64,000 bases of DNA from Chaetoderma sp. LZ-2023a (GCA_034401795.1 CM067374.1:131823262-131887261), one strand, 5' to 3'. Positions 36,478-49,521 are shown, counted from the stretch's first letter. The notes: a model not told the origin generated them from the letters alone. Translations and numbers: made by a program.

Positions 36478-36741
36478 AGAATTTTATTTTGTTCAATGGG
36501 ACCACAGTAAGACATAAGTCTTATACATGTGTCTCCCATACATACAAATACAATACATTAATAAATATATCAAGATGGGGTATAATAAAACATAATTAAA
36601 TAGTAACGTATGTAAAACCAGTTAAATGATAATTTATATCAACCACTGATTACAATTGTCTAGGTGGTTCGCACGCTTACGTATGTGTACGTGAATATGT
36701 GCGTGTGTGCGTACGTATTGGCGTGCGTGTGTGCATACTGC

Positions 36742-36789
<48 letters not shown>

Positions 36790-37553
36790 GGGGGGGGAGA
36801 GCTGGAGAGAGAGAGAGAGAAGGAGAGAACAGGGGGAGAGAGCGAGAGGGGGAGGGAGGGAGGGGAGTAGAGAGCGAGAGAGAGAGGGAGAGAGAGAGAG
36901 GTTGGGATGGAGTGTGTATGTGTGTGGGGTGGGGGAGCGTTAGGGAAAGAGAGACAAAAAGAGAGGAGAGGAGAATATGAGAGACAGGGTATAAACTAAG
37001 AATTTGACAAGAGTGAGAAAGGTAAGGTGAGGAGCTCTTAATGCTGCATTCACCATGCTTGTATATGTTGGGCTGTTTGCATTTCGCTCTTATAGTTGCG
37101 AATTTAACAATTAGGAAGTTACTTAAAGCGGTTGGTATTGACTATGTATTGGCATACGGCGTTACATATTGTAACATTCTTTTCCAAGTCGACATTGTTA
37201 ATGCCGTATAGAAGTTGATTAGCTGTCCGTGTGGCAAGAGAGATATTCTTTAGGACGAGCTAATTTTGGAGAGAGAATCTTTGGTCGTTAAAAAGAGGGC
37301 AGTGGAGGAGATAGTGATTTGTGGATTCATCAGTGTATCCACATGGGCAGCTAGCTGAGTCTGACAGAAAATTTTCAAATAGATACCGATTTAAATTACT
37401 ACAGCCATTGCGAAGCCTACATAGGATTACATTAGGTAACCTTTGGCCGACATAATACCAGGGAGGAGGCGGTCGTATAGGCGACATGGCTTTCAGTTTG
37501 CTCTTGAATTCCGTGAGAGTAACGGAACACGTGACCGGCGCTGGGAGAGTATT
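36478..37553 (-). mobile_element. LINE-2 3' fragment (5'-truncated)
   Basis: Minus-strand coding at 37260-37553 gives PPPWYYVGQRLPN, NGCSNLNRYLFENFLSDSA, CPCGYTDESTNHYLLHCPLF, the same C-terminal zinc-type tail (Cys-x-Cys-Gly, His, Cys-Pro) as the long LINE-2 at 45521-47996. The 3' region has a GA tract and ends with AGACATAAGTCTTA and TGTGTCTCCCATACATAC, matching AAGACACGTCTTA and GTGTCTCCCACTTACATAC at 45035-45075. Its 5' truncation abuts the (TTA)n tail of the LINE-1 copy. Confidence 0.85.
36740..36970. repeat. (GA)n purine tract in the LINE-2 3' region
   Basis: Imperfect GA and GGGA repeats. Arg/Glu-rich frames here are artefacts. A purine tract in the same relative place is seen in the other LINE-2 copy (45140-45312). 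Confidence 0.9.
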
Positions 37554-37554
37554 C

Positions 37555-37590
<36 letters not shown>

Positions 37591-38820
37591 CATACCATCT
37601 CCGCCGCGCTGCCGACGAGGGCTACGACAGTGGGATCGCTTACATAATAATGATAACAACAATAATCGATTTATTAACTATTTTGGGCCACTTGCCCCTG
37701 CAGTGATTCAGGCAGTATTAAAGGAGAACTAACTTCATATAACAGTTGTTCAGCTGATCTAACACGTCATTCGTAAACTATACTATAATATTATGCTTTT
37801 TATCATGCCGCTAAAGAAAGCTATTCAGGCTTGAGTAGTTTAAACGTTGGTACATTTCTAAAGCCTTTGGTGGCTGTCATGCCTTAGTTTTCAACCAATC
37901 AGAAGGAAACACTAGCGTATCTGCCTTGGTCAATACGCTCAGTCATAGCGGTGTCACATATAATTTGGCAATATGATATGAAAACAATCATACAAGTAAG
38001 CTGATGACTATTCTGAGACCAATTTGACCGGACGCCGTTACTGCCATAGGCAATGACAACTTCCAATCAAATTATCCCCAAAATATTCACCAAGATGATT
38101 TGCATAATAACGAATGTAATGCATTGGCACTTACATGACACCATACACTATCGCTTGAGTAAACACAATCACGGTGCTCAATGTTCAATGTTTACACCAT
38201 GTTACAAAGCAAATGATTGTGATACATGTAAGGGAATGTAACAGGATGTGAATGATATGGAATCCATAAACTATAATCTATCGTACAATCTATCGCATTT
38301 GAGATGAGATTAGCATCGCTTTAACAATGATGACGATGGATACTTGGGTTGATAGATAAATGTGGTGTATGATTGGGTGAGAAGATGGATGAATTAGTCT
38401 AGCTGTTTAATTTTTTTGATGCTAACAAGTATTTGGAGAGTTTGATAAGGAGTGGTTTATTGCATATTGCAAACAATAATTTAGTTTTCTCGGTATTAGG
38501 GGTTTCTGTATAGAATCGTGGTATGAATTTCTGCCTTTGTCTATTGAATTTAGAGCATGAGAAAAGAAAATGCATCTCATCTTCTATGCAGTTGCATTCA
38601 GAACACAATCTTTCTGATCTGTCAATACCTAGCCATCTTTTGGATTCAATCGCTAGTTTGTGGTTAAGTGTTCGGAAATGACATAAGATAAGAGCTTCTC
38701 GGTACGGTAGGATTTTTAAATATTTCTCAAAAACTATATTCTCTTTGATCTGTTTATAGAATGTCAGACGTGACGATTGGTTTATGGTTGCTTCCCACTC
38801 ATCGGTATATTGTTGTTGTA
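37554..38820 (-). mobile_element. LINE-1 copy, inverted, 5'-truncated
   Basis: Reverse complement of about 29460-30745. It starts at the (TTA)n tail (37554-37590), includes the embedded family B repeat with its P1 centre (37990-38095), and the ORF2 tail with MCSECNCIEDEMHFLFSCS (38399-38608), which here keeps the Cys that is a stop in the longer copy. It is truncated at about 38820 in the ORF2 tail. Shared 3' end plus truncated 5' end is the mark of target-primed reverse transcription. Confidence 0.85.
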
Positions 38821-38939
38821 ACAGAGTGCATACATGTTAATATCTATAGTAATAGATTATTCTTAACATATTTAATTAGTTTCTACATAATCGCCATTTA
38901 CACAATTCTATTTATCATTATTATATGGTGCTATCATCA

Positions 38940-39296
38940 TCGTTGTTGATTGTTGTTTGCTGTTGTTGTTGTTGTTGTTGCTTCTGTTGATGTTGTTGCT
39001 GCTGTTGTTATAATAGTCAGAAGTCAGTATACACCATTGTACACATAATTAATTAATCTATATATAATAACCATTTTCATCATTCGTATTATCATTATTG
39101 TACCGTGTTTTGTTGTTATCGTTGTCATGGTTGTTGTTATCATTGTTTACGTTTTTGTTGAAGTTGTTGTTGTTGTTGTTGTTGTTGTCCTTGTTGATGC
39201 TGTTGTCACTGTCGTTGTCCGTGTCGTTGCTTTTGTTGTCGTCGTTGTTGCCGGCGTGGTCATCGTCATAGCTTGATGTTATTGTTGTTGTCAATT

Positions 39297-39327
<31 letters not shown>

Positions 39328-39330
39328 GAT
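38940..39330. repeat. (GTT)n-rich low-complexity block
   Basis: Several runs of GTT and TTG with GTC variants (38945-39010, 39110-39190, 39295-39325 ATT). The Asp/Asn-rich minus-strand frame is a repeat artefact. Confidence 0.85.
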
Positions 39331-39629
39331 GGTCGTCCTTGTCGCCATTGTCGTCATTGTCGTCATCTGCGTCGTCGGGATCGTTGTCGCCTTCATGTGT
39401 CATGATTGTATCTTTCCATATAGGTCGGTATGTGCCAATCTGTAGGTTTGCTGCTTGCTCGGTCCGCCAAATATTTGGTCAAATGAATACTTTAAAAACT
39501 GTCGCGACATTAGTGTGTTCTCACTCCCTTACGCTATTTTACGAAGAAAATATGAACATTTCGAAGATAAATACAGATTTGTCGGTGTAAATATTTTGCG
39601 GTGACAAGCTAGAGTTAATAATGAAGGAT

Positions 39630-40185
39630 TCCAGTTTATCCATCGATCGTATGACGTCAGAATCAACTGCATGACGTGTAGGATGACGTCATAATCAATA
39701 CTTTGTTTCAAGACGCCATCAAGAATGAATACGCCATATAAGCGACTCCATGAAAACCCCTAAATCGCGCTGTTGTAAACTCCTTAAAGATCATATGACG
39801 TCATACTTCACATTTCCAGATTAGCAGACGTCATATGACGTCATAATCAGCTAAGCGGCGTGTAGGATGCTGTCATAATCATTACGTCATAAATGATTCT
39901 ATTTGGCCCGTCTTTAACTCGTATTAGTCCGAGACGTCGTACGAATTGTATGTCTCTACTATTTAATAAACATGTTGTTGAATATTTTGAGACTAATTTG
40001 ACTGGACGCTGTTGCTGCCATAGACAGCAAAGCCCCCAATCAAATTAGTTCCAAAATATGCAATAGCTTACCTGCATAGTTTTCTGGAAATTTATAGTCA
40101 GGGAGTTTAGAGATCGATCGATCCCATAAAGCGCGAGGTGTGGGTGGAACTCAGCTAGAGATTGGCGGGGCATAGCCAAAATGGA
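39630..40185 (+). repeat. Family A repeat (+) with a family D insert
   Basis: Four TGACGTCA words (near 39652, 39683, 39796 and 39836) flank a family D segment at 39705-39785. A well-kept P1 lies at 39970-40065 (TTTGACTGGACGCTGTTGCT), then GATCGATCGATCCC and GGGCGGGGC-like sequence at 40165. Confidence 0.8.
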
Positions 40186-40194
40186 AAGGTATAT

Positions 40195-40490
40195 TAACTG
40201 CGTGTTGAGTAGGACGACCTCATAATGAATGACGTCATGAATGACGTAGATATATTCGTCACCAACGCTTAATTAATGAGGGACTAAGCGTTGGTGTACG
40301 AATTCTGTCTATGCTATTTAATAAACATGCCACAGTCAAATAGTTTCAATATATTCAACACCTTACCTGTATAGTTTTCTAGAAATTTATAGTCAGAGAG
40401 TTCATGGATCGGTCGATTCAAGCACGGGTGACGCGTGGGTGAGGTTTTTAGCTAAGGATGGGCGGGGCGTGTCTAAAGCCGGGCTCCTTC
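40195..40490 (+). repeat. Family A repeat (+), P1 centre deleted
   Basis: Carries TGACGTCA at 40229 and TTAATAAACATGCCACAGTC, where only the outer right arm of P1 remains, followed by GGATCGGTCGATTC and GGGCGGGGCGTG. Confidence 0.75.
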
Positions 40491-40899
40491 ATTATGGCTA
40501 TTATCGCTGATAGTGGTTTATATCGCGCGGTATTTTTATGGAAAAACTGCGGTGGAAAAGGAACACATGCAGTTACGTTAATCTGAATTGAGTATATCAA
40601 ATAGCCTCGCCTCACGCTGCAAACTCCGCGTTAGGGCAGACACACGCGACACGAAGCTTACACTGAACCACTGCTAAATTCTAACCCATCTTTTACCAAT
40701 TTTACAAACGAAGCTTTTTATTAACTTTGTTTAACGGTTGATGAAGCCATCTTTGTTACAGTTACAGCAAACCTGTTAGCGGCTCTCTCCTCGCACTCTC
40801 CCGTTAGTAAGGGAACCTGTTTATGAAGATGACGTTGACACATGGTTTAAATATTACATGACAATGGAAGGATCCAGATTTAGCTATGACCCGCTCCAC

Positions 40900-41236
<337 letters not shown>

Positions 41237-41560
41237 TATGCCTCGCTCGTGCTGGGATTGATCGATCCGTGAACTTCCTAACTATCAATTTCCATAAAGG
41301 TATACCGGTACGCTGTTGAATATTTTGAAACTAATTTGACTGGGGTGCTATGGCTGCCTATGGCAGCAACAGCGCCCAGTCAAATTAGTTTCAAAATATA
41401 CAGGAGGATGTTTATTAGATAGTGAAGACATACAATTCGTACAACAACGCGTAGTTCGTCATCAATTAATCGTTCGGGACGATCTTATCTAGGTCATTCA
41501 TGGCGTCATTAATTATGACGTCATCACACACACATATTTAATTATGACGTCATATGTGAA
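41237..41560 (-). repeat. Family A repeat (-) with P1
   Basis: Order: GCCTCGCTCGTGCTGGGATT, GATCGATCC, a P1 at 41310-41405 (TTTGACTGGGGTGCTATGGC facing AGCAACAGCGCCCAGTCAAA), AATTAATCGTTCG and TGACGTCA at 41517 and 41545. The ACGC microsatellite has grown at the edge of this repeat. Confidence 0.8.
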
Positions 41561-41719
41561 GGGTGGGTGGAGCTTAGCTAGATGTGGGCGGGGCATGTTG
41601 GAGTTCATTGGACGGATCCATTGCTAGCTAAGCTCAGCCCACTTTTCACGTGTGTTGGAATCAAGATATATCCTTTAGATACTGAATTACAATAATTCCA
41701 TTTTCAAGGTAACTATAAC

Positions 41720-41815
41720 GATACGATGTTGAATATTTTGAAGCTAACTTGACTGGGTGTTGTTGCTGCAACAGCGCACAGTCAAATTAGTTTCAAGACA
41801 TTCAACATAATTTTT
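41720..41815. repeat. P1 palindrome, short centre
   Basis: TTGACTGGGTGTTGTTGCTG followed directly by CAACAGCGCACAGTCAAATT. Confidence 0.8.
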
Positions 41816-43369
41816 ATTAAATAGGAAATCCATCAAGAAAATGGCAATTCGTACACTTGACGGACCCTTTGTGTGTGGGGAGGGGTGAAGAAGGCCCCCC
41901 CCCCACCACCCCCGGCCCGCCACCCCCATCCCAATGTTAATGGCGAAACTAGATACGTAGTTATGCATTGTGACGATAGCCTACATCTGACGTAATTGAG
42001 TAGTATGGCACTTGAGTGACAGATTGTATCCCTCCATTAGTGTTACAAAATGGTGGTTCTTTACGAGATGTGGTCGAATTACCACCTGTTTTAACCATCT
42101 ATACATGCTTAGGATATTATAGCCATCCATAGGGTGGCTATAGAGTCTCCCAGGGGGTCCTGGGTTGGCTAGTTCCATCCGTCACCCGAACACAAACAGC
42201 TTACAGGCATCAGTGGCGTAGCCACTAGTGGGGCAAGGGGGCAATTGCCCACCACCCCGCCCCCCCAAAAAAAAATTTGTCATAAAACTCGGAAATGTAG
42301 GCCCTATGTGTATCCAAAAATATGAAATATGACTTAAAGTGTGTCGATTGCAGCCTGCATCGCTGCAAGTTGGAAGACCATACACTGTTTTTAAACATAA
42401 TAATATTGTTTTTGTGTAGGTCTACTCCCACAGCCCCCCTACCCGGGTGTCTTGTGTCATAATCCTTTAACCTCCCCCACCACCCCATCCCAATGTTGCC
42501 GTTTCACGCCTGCATGTCTCTATATTATTGTTAAAGTGGTTATAGCTGATAGATCTAGAAATTAAACATAAGGAACTGTGATGAGTGTGTCCATAAAACG
42601 CTTCATGTGTTTCAATACTATAATCTTAACGTGGTTGGTAGATAGTTTTGGTTTTATTGGCCGCTTACACCGAGAAGTATGTGAGCAGCAGTTCTTATAT
42701 TTCTTATACATACGACCACTTAATATCCAAGAAGACGCAAATTAGAATTTCACCAAATATTTAAAAAATGCAAACGCAAACCTGACAGTGAATTTTATCT
42801 CCGTTTCACGGAGAAACCGGAGTCTTTTTGCTATCTAGTGGTCGGTGTGATTCATTATTATGCATCGCTGGGAAGTGAAGGGTGGATTTATAACTTAGCC
42901 AAGCCATTAACAGACCAGCCGCCAATGAGACCATCAAAAATAATATAGTTGATCTCGGTCAAATTGATCATGCTTTGTACACAACTTTTCTTCTCAATTA
43001 TTTCAAGCGGTGATAACGAGAAGGGGGAGTGGGGGGGGGGGTGTATTGTCCAATTGGAAGACGCAAGCGCAACCTCCCGCCGCCACTCAGTAATGCGTCT
43101 TTCATCAACATCAACCAAAATCCGAGTGTGACGGGTGCACCCATTTTGCTGCGGAATGATGACGTAACATGGTGCCGTATTTAAAGCATGCAATTCTGAT
43201 TGGCTGCACCTTCAAACAAATTCTGAAGTAATTGAAATTGCCCAACTCTTGAGGTTCGACTTCAGACATCAGACTTCAAATTTTTCGCTTATACAGTCAT
43301 ATTTTATCGAATTCGACAAATCTGATCAGATTAATCTGATCGTGATATCTGGCTTTACTAGAGTGATCC
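41816..43369. other. No gene seen; fragmentary repeats
   Basis: Contains a C run at 41887-41905, the words GTGGCGTAGCCAC (42213) and GGCAATTGCCCACC with C and A runs (42240-42290), and a G run at 43030-43041. Nothing coding is supported. Confidence 0.5.
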
Positions 43370-43700
43370 TATTCTAGCTATTTCCCGCCCAATTCTAGCC
43401 AAGCTCCACCCGCTCTCATCGTCCTATCGCACGGTCTCGCCCTCCAATTACGCTCGTGTAACGAGTATACAGCGTAACAATGTGAGGGTGTGTATGTTAT
43501 TACGATGCCCGTGCTCCGCCCGTGTTGGGATCGATCGAACCTTGAATTACCAGAATCTCAATATCAAGGGAATTAGGCTATATACAGGTAAGCATTTTGA
43601 AACTAATTTGACCGGGTATTATTTCTGCCTATGGCAGCAACAGCGCCCAGTTAAATTAGTCTCAGAATATTCAATAGAATGTTTATTATCCATCAAAGAC
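43370..43700 (-). repeat. Family A repeat (-), partial, with P1
   Basis: GCCCAATTCTAGCCAAGCTC, GGATCGATCGAAC, TATACAGGTAAGC, and a P1 at 43590-43680 (TTTGACCGGGTATTATTTCT facing AGCAACAGCGCCCAGTTAAA). 43413-43510 resembles 22750-22850. Confidence 0.75.
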
Positions 43701-45004
43701 ATATAAGGCGCACACCTGCCTGCCTTTTCTAAGGCCAGGCCGCATTCATATCTCATATATGTTGTCATTAGGTATTGAACTGAAAGCTGTTACTCATATG
43801 TTAGATTACATGGACTGAACGTTCTTGCTGCTTTATGCTGGAATCTGTTGCTATCTTAGGCAGTCTAGCAGCAATAGCTTCCAGCATGATGCAGCACCTA
43901 CTTTCTGTCGAGCTAGTCTAAAGAATATTCTGCCTGTTGGAAGCTGTGCTCAAATTTGGAATGCTATATGACATTATGATTATTCTTAGTATCATCACGA
44001 CCGTGTTGTGATGCTTCAATGGAAAAGCCTCGTCCTCACTCCTCAACCAACCAAAATATTATGAAAAGAATGAAATGGGTGAAATAGAATAATTTAGCTT
44101 CCAGCCGAGTGTTCATATTTATGTTTGGAAATGCACGAGATGTCATCTGAGAGCACAAAGATTTCAAAATTGTTGGGGGGAGGACCCCCCCCCCCACACA
44201 CACACCTTGGTATTTGCCTATTGATGACCACGGTAAATGGTCGGCAATTTCTGCACCACATTCCCATCCCCCCGCCCCCACCCTGGAAAAAAGTCAAGCT
44301 ACGTCACTGACGGGCATAGGTTTCTGGAAATTGATAACCAGGGAGTTCAGGGATCGATCGATCCCAACACGAGCGAGGTGTGGGTGGAGCTTAGCTAGAT
44401 ATGGGTGGGACATAGCTAAACCTGGAACGGCCCATTCTTTGGGTTGATGCGTCACTAGTGTACCGTTAGACAGATAACCATTTTATACAGGTACGGGGAG
44501 ATTGATGTGCATAATACTCAGCTTGGGGTTATCTACTTGATCGTTCTCAAGTGTGTATTTTAAACTCATTTCTGTGTAGATGATCTTTGTTAACATAATT
44601 TCTGAGATCTTGCATGCTTGCTTGCGTGCTTGCTTGCCTGCTTTTCTGCTTGCGTGTGCGCTCGCTTGCTAATATATCCGCTGCCTGTCCAGATAAAAGC
44701 ATGGAATCGATGTATATACCCATATAAGTGTAGGTAAGGAATAGATTTAATGCGTGTAAATTACCAGACAATCCTGTCTTATGTTGTGGCCTTCATGGAT
44801 TTCACGATGGTCCACCAGGTCAAATTTGTATTTGTTAATATATAAGCTTTTAGTTCAGATAGAAGCATGGAATTGCTATCTATACAGATAGAAGTCTGGG
44901 TAAGGAATACATATAGAGTATGTAAAACACTATATACTCCTTTCTTATGTGGCGGCCATCTTGGATTTCAAGATCACCGCCATGTGAAATCCATCTTTGA
45001 TTTA
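43701..45004. other. No gene seen; fragments of repeats
   Basis: Holds a C run at 44187-44197, a family A 3' fragment (44320-44435: GGGATCGATCGATCCC, GTGTGGGTGGAGCTTAGCTA), an imperfect GCTT/TTGC run at 44610-44670, and a CGCCATG/GGCGGCCATCTTGG pair near 44950-44985 like the words in the 145-bp tandem array. Confidence 0.5.
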
Positions 45005-45139
45005 AACAGGGTTTATTTTTTAATCTTTGTGGGAGCACAATAAGACACGTCTTATGAGCGTGTCTCCCACTTACATACAAATATATTACATTAAATAAAT
45101 CAAGAGGCGATTAATAATATTGCCAAATGTCACAACAGT

Positions 45140-45312
45140 AATAACAACAATAACATTATCAATAATAGTAATAATAATAATAATAAGAAGAAGAAGAAGT
45201 AGAAGAAGAAGAAGAAGAAGAAGAGAAGGAAGAAGAAGAAGATGAAGGATGATGATGATGATGAGGAGGAGGAGGATGAGGAGGAGGAAGCAGAAGAGGA
45301 GGAGGAGGAGAG
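45140..45312. repeat. Purine microsatellite (AAT, GAA, GAT, GAG) in LINE-2 3' region
   Basis: Runs of ATA, then AGAAGA, GATGAT and GGAGGA units on the plus strand. Confidence 0.9.
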
Positions 45313-45520
45313 ATGTTGTAGGTAGCCTAATGATGACGGAACAAAATCTTCGGGAGAAGCAGAAAAGCATGGTTTGACGAATCACAAGGCGGTATTAGGA
45401 GAAAGGAGCTCGATGTGCTGTAATCACCGGCGCTGGTCCACACTGCATGGCCATCCAGAAACTTCCACGGCTATTGATTTGTCGACACAATCCATGAGTG
45501 GTGTTTGAAATTACAATAGG

Positions 45521-48140
45521 TCATTTAAACCGACAGGTGTCAGTAATATATTGACATAGAATGGTGGAAACCGTGATGTTTAATTCTACACCAACGTCAG
45601 CACGGCCATATAGAAGTTGCTGTGTGGTTAGGGTTGTTGAGGAGATTTGGTTGGAGGCAAGCTCATTTACAAAGGTGGTTCTTTGTTCATTAAAAAGTGG
45701 ACAGTAAAACAGGTAATGTTTAACAGATTCATCAGGATGGCCGCAGGCGCAGCTGGCAGAGTCAGAGAGGAAGTTATCGAATAGATGTCTATTTAATCCA
45801 CTACAGCCATTAGGAAGCCTACTTAAACATATATTAGCCAACCTTGAGCCGACGTAATACCACGGAGGTGGACTGGGAATACGGGACATTGCTCTTAGTT
45901 TGGTCTTGAATTCCGGTAGGGTATTAGACATAGTGACAGGGGCTGGAAGGGTGTTCCAGGCACGTACTGTTGCTGGGAAAAACGACTCGCGATAGAGATC
46001 CGTTCGACATCTAACTGGGGTGAAAGAATTCGAGCGTCGGATATTGTAGGGATTACGTGCTAATATCAGTGGAGGGAGATAATCAGTCAAGGCCTCACTC
46101 GTCATCCCATTGACAATTTTGTAAAACATGACTAATCTGTGAATTTCTCGTCGGTGGGAAAGTGTTTCTATGCCAGTTTCTATATACAAATCTTCGATGT
46201 GGGCACTACGTGTCACTCCGCTAATTGTCCTAAGAGCATCCTTTTGTACGTCTTCTAGTCTGTTAACAAGATATTGTGGTAAATTATCCCAGACAGCATC
46301 TGCATATTCCAGCGATGTCCTAATAAAGCTCTTATACATGATTTCGAGGCATTCACGGTCTAAGATATATTTTAGTCCTTTGAGTAATGAAAGCTCGAGC
46401 TGGGCATTTGCTATTATACTTTCCACATGGTTGTGACAATGACCGTTAATGTTGAACGTGATACCAAGGTGTTTATGATGAGTGGATGGAACTATTTCAG
46501 AATTTTTGAAATTTATTGAAAAAACAGTAGGATCTCTGCGTAGAGAAATAAATAGAGACGTTGTTTTGGGAGCATTAAATTCGACTAGCCATATGTTTGC
46601 CCAATGGGTCATTACTTGCAGATCATGGTCGACAGATGGTGTGTCGTCCTCTAAGTTATCCGACATCACATAAAGGCATGTATCATCAGCAAATAGTCTG
46701 ATATTGTTTAGTATGTCATCGGGCATATCATTAATAAATACTAAGAAAAGTAGTGGCCCAAGAACGTAGCCATGTGGCACACCAGCATGTAATCGAAGCA
46801 ACGTAGATTCGTAACCATTTATAACTACTCGCTGGTAGCGATTATGAAGGTAACTTTCAAACCATAAAAGTAGATTTCCTGTGATGCCACACTCGGTCAA
46901 ATGCTTTCGAAATGTCGAAAAATAAGAACAGTACTTCTTTGTGTTCATCTAGAGCTTTGGCGATATCTGTATATATTCCTAAGAGTTGATTTACTGTAGA
47001 ATGTGAAGGAAGAAAGCCAGACTGATATGGAGTGATGCTATCTCTAATGGGGTTGTAAACGTATTTAAAAACAGTTCTTTAAATGACTTTGCTAAGACAA
47101 CTCAAGAGAGATATTGGGCGGTAGTTTGTGCACGAGTCCCTTTCTCCCTTTTTAAAAATTGGAGTTACATTGGAAATTTTCCAGGAGGTGGGAAACTTTG
47201 AATTTATGAGGGAGTAATTAAAGAAACGTGCTAGAATCGGAGCTAGAATTTCTTTACTCATGACTAATAGTTTAGGATTTAGTCTGCCGGGACCGGCAGC
47301 TTTTGAGGTATCCCGCTTAGAAAGTATATCTAGAACGTCTTGAGTCGTTATTGTGATCATATTTAAAAAGTGTTCTGTATATAGGGATAAAGGGGGTAAT
47401 TCCACATTTGACTCATTAATTGTCCCAATACTTGAAAAATAGTGATTTAAAAGATTAGCCTTTTCAATAAAGTCATAGGTAAATGAGCCGTCACCACGTT
47501 TTAAGGGGGTTACATCGCCAAAATTGGAGTTAGTATCAAACAAAAAGGACTTGCTCAGCTTCCACCACAATTTGGAACCTGTGCGTCCATTTTTAATTTT
47601 TTCTGCCAGTTTGATTTTGAATTCTTGTTTGGCTGTCCGAACTAAGGTGTTGACCGACTTTCTTTGTTTCTTAAAATTTGCAAGGTCCTGTTCTTGTTTG
47701 GTTTTCCTTGCTTTCTTATACAGTTTTTCTCTAATTCTCATCTCGTGTCTAATTTTGCTAGACATCCAGGCTTTATCATCTGGGTGGATGGTGACTGATT
47801 TGTTTGGTATGCTAGCATTGGCTGCATTAGTAATATTTGTAGTAATGGTTTGGCACCAGCTATCGACGTCATGTTCTTCGGAAAGGGTACTCCACGGAGC
47901 ATTAGATATGTGGTTTCTAAATTTCACCCAGTCAGCATAATCCCATATATGGCGCTTGTATGATTTCCGTTTGGGTATGCAGGATGATATGGTCATATGT
48001 ACTGGGGTGTGACCGCTACAAAAAGGTGCAAGAACGCCACTATCTTTGACACGCCTAATATTGTTAATTATAATAGGGTCAAGTAATGTATTCGAAATAG
48101 GGTAGGTTGGTTCTGTTATTAGCTGATAATTATTAGCAGG
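45521..48140 (-). pseudogene. LINE-2 ORF2 (endonuclease end plus reverse transcriptase), broken
   Basis: The copy starts in the endonuclease: LLDPIIINN and APFCSGHTPVHM, where SDH is normal, so the catalytic Asp of that motif is Gly here. The RT part reads DTSKAAGPGRLNPKLL, TPIFKKGERDSCTNYRPISL, then a TAA at 47079-47081 replaces a sense codon. The frame continues with QSGFLPSHSTVNQL and FFDISKAFDRVWH (motif A). A deletion at about 46890 drops the segment after RVWH and shifts frame. The last part (45521-46948) has AGVPHGYVLGPLLF (PQGS is usual), RLFADDTCLYV (Asp88-Asp89 intact) and the tail CACGHPDESVKHYLFYCPLF. It is inactive: 5'-truncated, one stop, one frameshifting deletion. Confidence 0.88.
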
Positions 48141-48145
48141 TGCTT

Positions 48146-48400
48146 ATCTGCCAGAATTATTAATTTTTATTTTTTATTTTTTTATTTTTCTTCTTCAATG
48201 ATAATTGCGCTGTTATATATTGGATAATGTCTATGATGATATGAAGTTGAAAAATGTCGACCCTGCACTTGCAACTCTTTTCTTAATGACTATTTGAAAG
48301 GGAGATGTAATGTCAGGATTTCACTTTCAGTGATTGATTTTTTTGTCTAATATAGTGTATAATGTAATTAATGTTATGTCAAGTAGTAATCGCTCTCTCG

Positions 48401-48483
<83 letters not shown>

Positions 48484-49521
48484 CTCTGTTGGGAGAGGAC
48501 GGAAATTACAGTGTTAGAACTTAGAACTTGTGCCCAATCCCTTTGTACACATGATACAATAAAATATGTTAAAAAAGAATTAGCAGATTATATTTAATTA
48601 ATAAATGTACAGAGTTGGAAACTGGAATTGGTTGCGATATATAAATATTCAAAAAAAATTGTGTTTTGCTAGCTCAAAAAGTACCGTGCTGCTGTGACGC
48701 GCACGCCGGCCCTGATATTATTTTCTATAACAGGTGCTCAAAATAAGTTCCTGTATTAGCATTAACTTAATGGATGCGCGCGTATGCGTGCGCGCGCCCA
48801 TGTGCCCGCTCCATTCGTACGTATGTATGCTGTGCTTAGAATAGTGTCGTTCAAAAATTCCAGTACCCCATTTTTCTTGACAATTAGATAATCTCTTCTT
48901 GCCTACACCAATTATATTCGCAATGCGTAAGCTAATGTTCATGATATTTGAAGATGTACAGCACCATTACAACCAGTTCCCCCCCCCCCCACCCCACCCC
49001 ACCCCTATATACATATTTGGTGCTAATTATAGGCACGCATAGACGTGGTGTAGCAAATAGTAGGACTATAACATGAATTTATAACCTTTCCTTATCTTTC
49101 AGGAACTACAAAACACACAATTTTCATTCTTCCCCTTTTAATTTGTGCATCCGATCGCAGAGCCTGAGCCCCCTTAACTATGATCATCCTACATTCTTTA
49201 TCTTTTGATTTTCCACCTTTAAATTCACTGCAGCGCGCCATATCTATTACATTATTTACATGTTTGTTTGTTTACCTTGTTGGCTAATTTTTTTAAAATT
49301 TATTTATTTATTTATTTATTTATTTCGCCTGTTTGGCTTTGTTTCCAGCGGCAAGGGGGATGTGCGTTACCGCGTCATTCGCGTTACGAATTAATGCACC
49401 TGGTATAACGTCAAAGTCACGTCGTAGTCGTATGCTAGCGCTGTTTTTCAAGCGCTCGGGTATTTCCCATCTTGCTATATCCATTATCTTTGCCTAGACG
49501 TGTATTAATTCAATGGACAAT
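48146..49521. other. No gene seen; (CT)n, (CG)-rich and (TTTA)n blocks
   Basis: (CT)n at 48392-48486, a CGCGCG-type block at 48775-48802, a C run at 48980-48990 and (TTTA)n at 49298-49326. No supported coding. Confidence 0.6.

Larger units (their letters stand above)
45005..48145 (-). mobile_element. LINE-2: non-LTR retrotransposon, 5'-truncated in the endonuclease
   Basis: The minus strand carries the C-terminal end of an endonuclease, a full reverse transcriptase with damage, a Cys/His tail, a purine-rich 3' region and the same terminal words (AGACACGTCTTA, GTGTCTCCCAC) as the fragment at 36478. Motifs such as FADDTCLYV and GPLLFLVFINDMP place it in the Jockey/CR1 assemblage and separate it from LINE-1 (YADD, GVRQGENLSP). 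Confidence 0.85.

Noticed and set aside
47524-47940. 138-residue plus-strand frame
   Set aside because: Antisense reading of the LINE-2 reverse transcriptase region.
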